From Streptomyces hygroscopicus (GTDB lineage Bacteria > Actinomycetota > Actinomycetes > Streptomycetales > Streptomycetaceae): a stretch of DNA of 64,000 bases. This document shows, one piece after another, positions 60,360-64,000 of the stretch; the stretch's first letter is position 1, and each line of letters starts with the position of its first letter. The position numbers and the translations under genes are program-made. The notes below the pieces were generated by a model that saw nothing but the letters and a program-made list of their open reading frames with translations, had not been told where the DNA came from and ran no database searches. The DNA lies in NCBI GenBank assembly GCA_002021875.1, contig CP018627.1, positions 10,478,001-10,542,000 on the forward strand. Reading direction: 5' to 3'.

Positions 60360-61739
60360 ATGGGCGAGTTGGTGCCCGGCGGCAACCGGGCGCTGCCCGA
60401 CGGCGCGCTGACCATCCGGGTGCCGGGCCCGTTCGACCTGTCCGCGCTGATCACCGGCGAGGACGGCAAGGTCGCGGGTGACGGCGACTTCGTCTTCTTC
60501 AACCAGCCCACCGCGCCCGGCGCCCGGCTGGACGGCGACACCGTCACCCTGCGGCCCCGGGGGCTGCGGCCCGGCGCCGCCCGGGTCACCCTCGTCATCA
60601 GCCCCGCCGACCCGGGCACCCCGCTCGGGCGGCTGCCGGCGCCCGTGCTGAGCGTCCTGGACGAACGGGGAGCGCCACTGGCCCGGTTCGCCCCGCCGCG
60701 CCCCTCGGCGGAGACGGTGCTGCTGCTCGCCGAGATCTACCGCCGCGGCGGCGGATGGAAGGTGCGGGCGATCGGCCAGGGCTACGCCGACGGACTGGCC
60801 GGTGTGGCGCGGGACTTCGGCGTCGACGTCGCCGACGACGGAGCCCCGCCCCCGCCCGCCCCGACCACCCGGCCCATGCCCCCGCCGACCACTCGGGCCG
60901 GGACCGCGCCTTCCGCCCGGGGCATGCCCGCGCCTTCCGCTGCGCCGCCCGCCGACGGGGCCTCACGGCATGCCCTGGAGGTGGTGAACGCGGCGCGGGC
61001 ACGGGCCGGAGCCGCCCCCGTGGCCCTCGACGGACGGCTGACCGCTGCCGCCGAGGCGCACGCCCGGGCCATGGCCGCCCACGGTGCGCTGGCGCTGGAG
61101 ACCCCGGACGGCAGATCGCTCTTCCACCGGATCGCCGCGCACGGATACACCCCGCTGACCATCGCCGAGCACATCGTCTCCGGGCCGCGCACCCCGCGGG
61201 AGTTCGTGGACTACTGCCTCGAAGGCGATGAGCGCCGGGGCCCGTTCCACGATCCGGACCTCGTCCACCTGGGGATCGGCCGGGCCGACGGCCCCACCAC
61301 CGGGGACGTCTACTGGACGGCGGTATGGGCCCGGCCGTTCACTCCGGACGGACTGCTGCGCCTGGCCTCCGAGGTCATCGCCCTCACCAACGCGGAGCGT
61401 GCCGCCGCCCGGCTGGCACCGCTCGCCCCGGACCCCCGGCTCACGGCCGCCGCCCAGGCGCACAGCGACGACATGGTGGCCCGCGATTTCTACTCCCACA
61501 CAGGCCCCGAAGGACATCAGCCCTGGGACCGGGCGCGGACCGCCGGGGCCACGCACCGCGGCATCGGCGAGAACATCGCATGCGGCCAGCGCTCCCCGGC
61601 GGAGGTGGTGCGCGGCTGGATGAACAGCCCGGGCCATCGCGCCAACATCCTGAAGCCCGACTTCACCCATATCGGCGTCGGCCACGCCACCGGCAGCCGC
61701 GCGGGCACGTACTGGACCCAGGTCTTCGGCGCCGTCTGA
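60360..61739 (+). CDS. TerD-CAP-CAP fusion protein
   Basis: 459 residues. The N-terminal TerD-like domain (about 1-160) carries a variant of the family core: FDLSALITGEDGKVAGDGDFV, FFNQPTAPG, and the final AEIYRRGGGWKVRAIGQGYADGL, with core YRRGGGWKVRAIG. A Pro/Ala-rich linker (160-205) follows, then two CAP/SCP domains (about 206-330 and 335-459). CAP2 has the catalytic-cavity residues of the canonical family: AAAQAHSDDMVARDFYSHTG, IGENIACG and GWMNSPGHRANIL. CAP1 is degenerate, with no His in the equivalent place (AHARAMAAHGAL...IAEHIV). No signal peptide is visible, although CAP proteins are usually secreted. TerD proteins bind calcium and act in metal/stress responses. The combined function is unknown. 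Confidence 0.85.
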   Translation: MGELVPGGNRALPDGALTIRVPGPFDLSALITGEDGKVAGDGDFVFFNQPTAPGARLDGDTVTLRPRGLRPGAARVTLVISPADPGTPLGRLPAPVLSVLDERGAPLARFAPPRPSAETVLLLAEIYRRGGGWKVRAIGQGYADGLAGVARDFGVDVADDGAPPPPAPTTRPMPPPTTRAGTAPSARGMPAPSAAPPADGASRHALEVVNAARARAGAAPVALDGRLTAAAEAHARAMAAHGALALETPDGRSLFHRIAAHGYTPLTIAEHIVSGPRTPREFVDYCLEGDERRGPFHDPDLVHLGIGRADGPTTGDVYWTAVWARPFTPDGLLRLASEVIALTNAERAAARLAPLAPDPRLTAAAQAHSDDMVARDFYSHTGPEGHQPWDRARTAGATHRGIGENIACGQRSPAEVVRGWMNSPGHRANILKPDFTHIGVGHATGSRAGTYWTQVFGAV

Positions 61740-61778
61740 CGACCCGGGCCGACGGTCCCCCGGCCGACGGCGGAACGG

Positions 61779-62513
61779 TCAGGTGCGCGACTCCAACTGC
61801 TGCCGCGTGGCGGACCCGTACACCCCGTTCGCATCGCCCCGGATCCCGTACCACACCTGGAACCGGGAGACCGCCTGGGCGAGGCTCTGGTCGTACTGCC
61901 CGTTGACCGGCCCGTCCTGGTACACGTTCGGAATCCGCAGCAGACGCTTCTGGAGCTCGGTCACCTCCGGGCCGGTGGATCCGAGGGTCAGCACATCGCC
62001 CGGATCGCCCGGCGGCGGTAGCGCGTCGTCCGGCGGCTGCGAGGCGGGCGCGCTCGGCGTCCCGGGCGCGGCGGAGGTCGCGGGCGCCGTCGGCGTGGCC
62101 GACGCGCCGCCCTCGGCCGCACCGGACGCCGAGTCCCGGGGCACCATCACCACCAGTGAGAGGGCGACCCCCGCGCCGAGTCCGGCCAGCACCAGCAGGG
62201 CGGCCCTGGGGTGGCGCCGCCCGGCCGGGGCGGGCGGTTCGGCCGGACGGCGTGGCTCGGCCGGTGCGTCCTGAACCGCCCAGGCGTCGGCCGAGGTCGG
62301 GCTGCCGGTCATCTCCTGGGTGTCCGCGTCCGCCATGGGCGGCGCCTCGGGCGGAAGTTCGGTGCCCGGCGGCCGGAAGAGGTCGAGCTCCTCCATCCAT
62401 CCCTCGACCGGCCGCTCCGAGTCGTCGTCGTACTCCGGCGTCGCACGGAAGATCGCGGTCGGCTCGAGCACCTCGCGCCCGGCTGGTCGGTCCGGATCGG
62501 GTTCGGCTGCCAT
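61779..62513 (-). CDS. Membrane protein with C-terminal peptidoglycan-binding domain
   Basis: 244 residues with an ideal AAGGAGGT ribosome-binding site. About 1-100 is a cytoplasmic acidic/Pro-rich disordered part. A single transmembrane helix follows (about 103-123; AALLVLAGLGAGVALSLVVM). The extracytoplasmic linker is Ala/Pro/Ser/Thr-rich. The C-terminal PG_binding_1 domain (about 175-244) shows LTLGSTGPEVTELQKRLLRI, DGPVNGQYDQSLAQAVSRFQ, and ANGVYGSATRQQLE. Such type II membrane proteins attach to peptidoglycan and are encoded in many Streptomyces genomes. It is convergent with the TerD-CAP gene. Confidence 0.88.
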   Translation of the reverse strand: MAAEPDPDRPAGREVLEPTAIFRATPEYDDDSERPVEGWMEELDLFRPPGTELPPEAPPMADADTQEMTGSPTSADAWAVQDAPAEPRRPAEPPAPAGRRHPRAALLVLAGLGAGVALSLVVMVPRDSASGAAEGGASATPTAPATSAAPGTPSAPASQPPDDALPPPGDPGDVLTLGSTGPEVTELQKRLLRIPNVYQDGPVNGQYDQSLAQAVSRFQVWYGIRGDANGVYGSATRQQLESRT

Positions 62514-62686
62514 ACAGACCTCCTTATGCGCCCCACACCATCACGCGGGGATACGGACGCGGGCCCAGGAGGATTCAAGCCGATCGTGATCGGGCGCACC
62601 CGCGGCGCCGGTGTGGCGTGCCGCCACGGGGTAAGCCCTCCTGAGAGGGTGCCCATGGCCTCGGGGACGTCGAAGGGAGCCGTGAG

Positions 62687-63940
62687 ATGGAGCGGACCAC
62701 ATGCTGTGTGGTGGGCGGCGGGCCCGCCGGGATGGTCCTCGGGCTGCTGCTGGCCCGGGCCGGGGTGGAGGTCACCGTCCTGGAGAAGCACGGGGACTTC
62801 CTGCGCGACTTCCGCGGCGACACGGTCCATCCCAGCACGCTGCGGCTCCTGGACGAGCTGGGCCTCGCCGAGCGGTTCGCGGCCCTGCCGCAGCGGCATG
62901 TGCACTCCGTCCAGCTGCCCATCGGACGGGACGGCGATCTGTTCACGGTCGGCGACATCAGCTCGCTGCCGGGGAAGTACAACTACGTCGCGATGGTGCC
63001 CCAGTGGGATCTGCTCGATCTGCTGGCGGACGAGGCCAAGCGGGAGCCCACCTTCCAGTTGCGGATGAACACCGAGGTGACCTCCTTCCTCATGGAGCGC
63101 GGACGGGTCACCGGAGTGCGCTACCGCGACCGCGTCGCCGGCTCCACCGGAGAGCTGCGCGCCACCCTCACCGTGGCCTGCGACGGCCGGGGGTCGCTCG
63201 CCCGTGTCCTGCCCGAGCTGGGGCTGCGGGAGTTCCCCTGCCCGATGGACGTCTGGTGGTTCCGGCTGCCACGCGAGGAGCGCGACCCGCGGGGGCTGGT
63301 GGGCAACGCCGGCGAACGCTATCTCACGGCCATGATCGACCGCGGGGACTACTGGCAGTGCGCCGCCCTGATCCCCAAGGGGGCCGACGACGCCTGGCGC
63401 GCCCAGCCCCTCGACCAGTTCCTCGCCTCGTTCGCCGAGGCCACGCCATGGATACGGCAGGGCGTGGCCGACCGCGAACCCCGCCCGCGGTCCTGGGACG
63501 AGGTCAAGCTGCTGGACGTCCGGATGGACCGGCTCCGCCGCTGGCACCGCCCCGGACTGCTGTGCATCGGGGACGCGGCCCACGCGATGTCGCCCGTGTT
63601 CGGGATCGGCATCAACCTCGCCGTCGAGGACGCGGTCGCCGCCGCCCGCCATCTGGCCGGGCCGCTGCGGAAGGGCACCGTGGGCCTCGCCGACGTACGC
63701 GCCATCCAGAACCGCCGGTGGCCGACCGCCGCCGGGACGCAGATACTGCAGCGGATCGCCCACGCACGGGTCATCGAGCCGCTGCTGCAGGGGCGTTCAC
63801 CGGCCGTCGCGGGGCGGCCGCTGCGGCTGACCCAGGTGCTCACCAAGGCGCCCTGGCTGAAGCGGGGGCCCGCGTACTTCCTAGCCTACGGCGCCGGCCG
63901 CGAGCGGCCCCCGGCCGCGTCGCTGCGGCATTCCGGATGA
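62687..63940 (+). CDS. FAD-dependent monooxygenase (PHBH fold, group A)
   Basis: 417 residues. FAD-binding motifs: CVVGGGPAGMVLGLLLARAG (GxGxxG type), CDGRGSLARVLPELGL (D-G motif), and LLCIGDAAHAMSPVFGIGIN (G-D motif), followed by LAVEDAVAAARHLAGPL. An Arg residue after DFRGDTVHPSTLRLLDELGL is typical of aromatic-ring hydroxylases and geranylgeranyl-reductase-like enzymes. The substrate is not deducible. It lies alone at the right end and is followed by a strong terminator. Similar genes occur in antibiotic clusters and in primary metabolism; no partner gene is visible here. Confidence 0.88.
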   Translation: MERTTCCVVGGGPAGMVLGLLLARAGVEVTVLEKHGDFLRDFRGDTVHPSTLRLLDELGLAERFAALPQRHVHSVQLPIGRDGDLFTVGDISSLPGKYNYVAMVPQWDLLDLLADEAKREPTFQLRMNTEVTSFLMERGRVTGVRYRDRVAGSTGELRATLTVACDGRGSLARVLPELGLREFPCPMDVWWFRLPREERDPRGLVGNAGERYLTAMIDRGDYWQCAALIPKGADDAWRAQPLDQFLASFAEATPWIRQGVADREPRPRSWDEVKLLDVRMDRLRRWHRPGLLCIGDAAHAMSPVFGIGINLAVEDAVAAARHLAGPLRKGTVGLADVRAIQNRRWPTAAGTQILQRIAHARVIEPLLQGRSPAVAGRPLRLTQVLTKAPWLKRGPAYFLAYGAGRERPPAASLRHSG

Positions 63941-63955
63941 GTCCGATCGCGCGGC

Positions 63956-63986
63956 ACCGGGGTGCGGAATCCCTCCGCACCCCGGT
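63956..63986 (+). terminator. Hairpin terminator with short T tract
   Basis: A 13-bp perfect stem (63956-63968 with 63974-63986; arm ACCGGGGTGCGGA) around a 5-base loop is followed by TTT, 16 bases beyond the FAD monooxygenase stop. Confidence 0.8.
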
Positions 63987-64000
63987 TTCGGACAGACACC

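Overview
The window is about 72-75% GC, strongly biased to G/C at third codon positions, and dense in GntR, SARP, LAL-LuxR, XRE/DUF397, DUF5999 and PucR genes. This is typical of a Streptomyces chromosome, and probably of a chromosome arm, since it is rich in secreted enzymes, regulators and accessory metabolism. No rRNA, tRNA, CRISPR array or intact insertion sequence was recognised. All family calls come from reading motifs by eye, not from database searches.

Left edge (1-4260): an accessory-looking segment that appears less GC-rich than the rest. It holds the C-terminal part of a TPR-type regulator, an operator-like intergenic region (three copies of a 9-mer exactly 42 bp apart, then a hairpin ending at the next ATG), and four unknown genes coupled by 4-nt stop/start overlaps. 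Two terminators, half of a tyrosine-recombinase-like gene and an 11-bp minisatellite follow. Next come a GntR regulator, an Xaa-Pro aminopeptidase, a secreted M9 collagenase and a very large secreted phosphodiester glycosidase/metallophosphoesterase fusion (4.3-12.6 kb).

12.7-19.3 kb: a YchJ-type protein and a sugar-acid operon on the minus strand. It encodes a mannonate dehydratase, a fructuronate reductase/mannonate oxidoreductase, an MFS symporter and a zinc dehydrogenase, with a divergent GntR regulator. Together these fit oxidation of L-gulonate or a related hexonate to fructuronate, reduction to mannonate and dehydration to 2-keto-3-deoxygluconate. 19.3-30 kb holds a GDSL hydrolase, a SARP/NB-ARC regulator, a DinB-like protein, a decayed glyoxalase remnant abutting a MerR gene, a membrane sulfatase-like protein, a DUF475 membrane protein and a DUF429 protein.

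30-40 kb: an Rpf-LysM-M23 cell-wall enzyme with about 1.5 kb of apparently non-coding DNA upstream, then MOSC and SRPBCC proteins. A divergent Lrp regulator sits beside an AbgT transporter and an M20 peptidase, which together look like a p-aminobenzoyl-glutamate salvage unit. An XRE/DUF397 pair follows.

40-55.5 kb: a regulatory island. It contains an aminotransferase with a roughly 285-residue Q/P/A-rich tail, an NB-ARC LuxR regulator, a DUF5999 protein and an RsbW-like ATPase. After these come three large LAL-LuxR regulators in tandem and a PAS-LuxR regulator of the PimM type. The LAL trio plus PAS-LuxR matches the regulator set of polyene macrolide clusters such as nysRI-RIV or amphRI-RIV, but no polyketide gene is in the window. 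Only the first LAL has an intact Walker A lysine; the second has Gln and the third Arg.

55.5-64 kb: a PucR regulator divergent from GABA aminotransferase and succinate-semialdehyde dehydrogenase genes, a TerD-CAP-CAP fusion, a peptidoglycan-binding membrane protein and an FAD monooxygenase. Many gene ends are marked by long perfect GC-rich inverted repeats.
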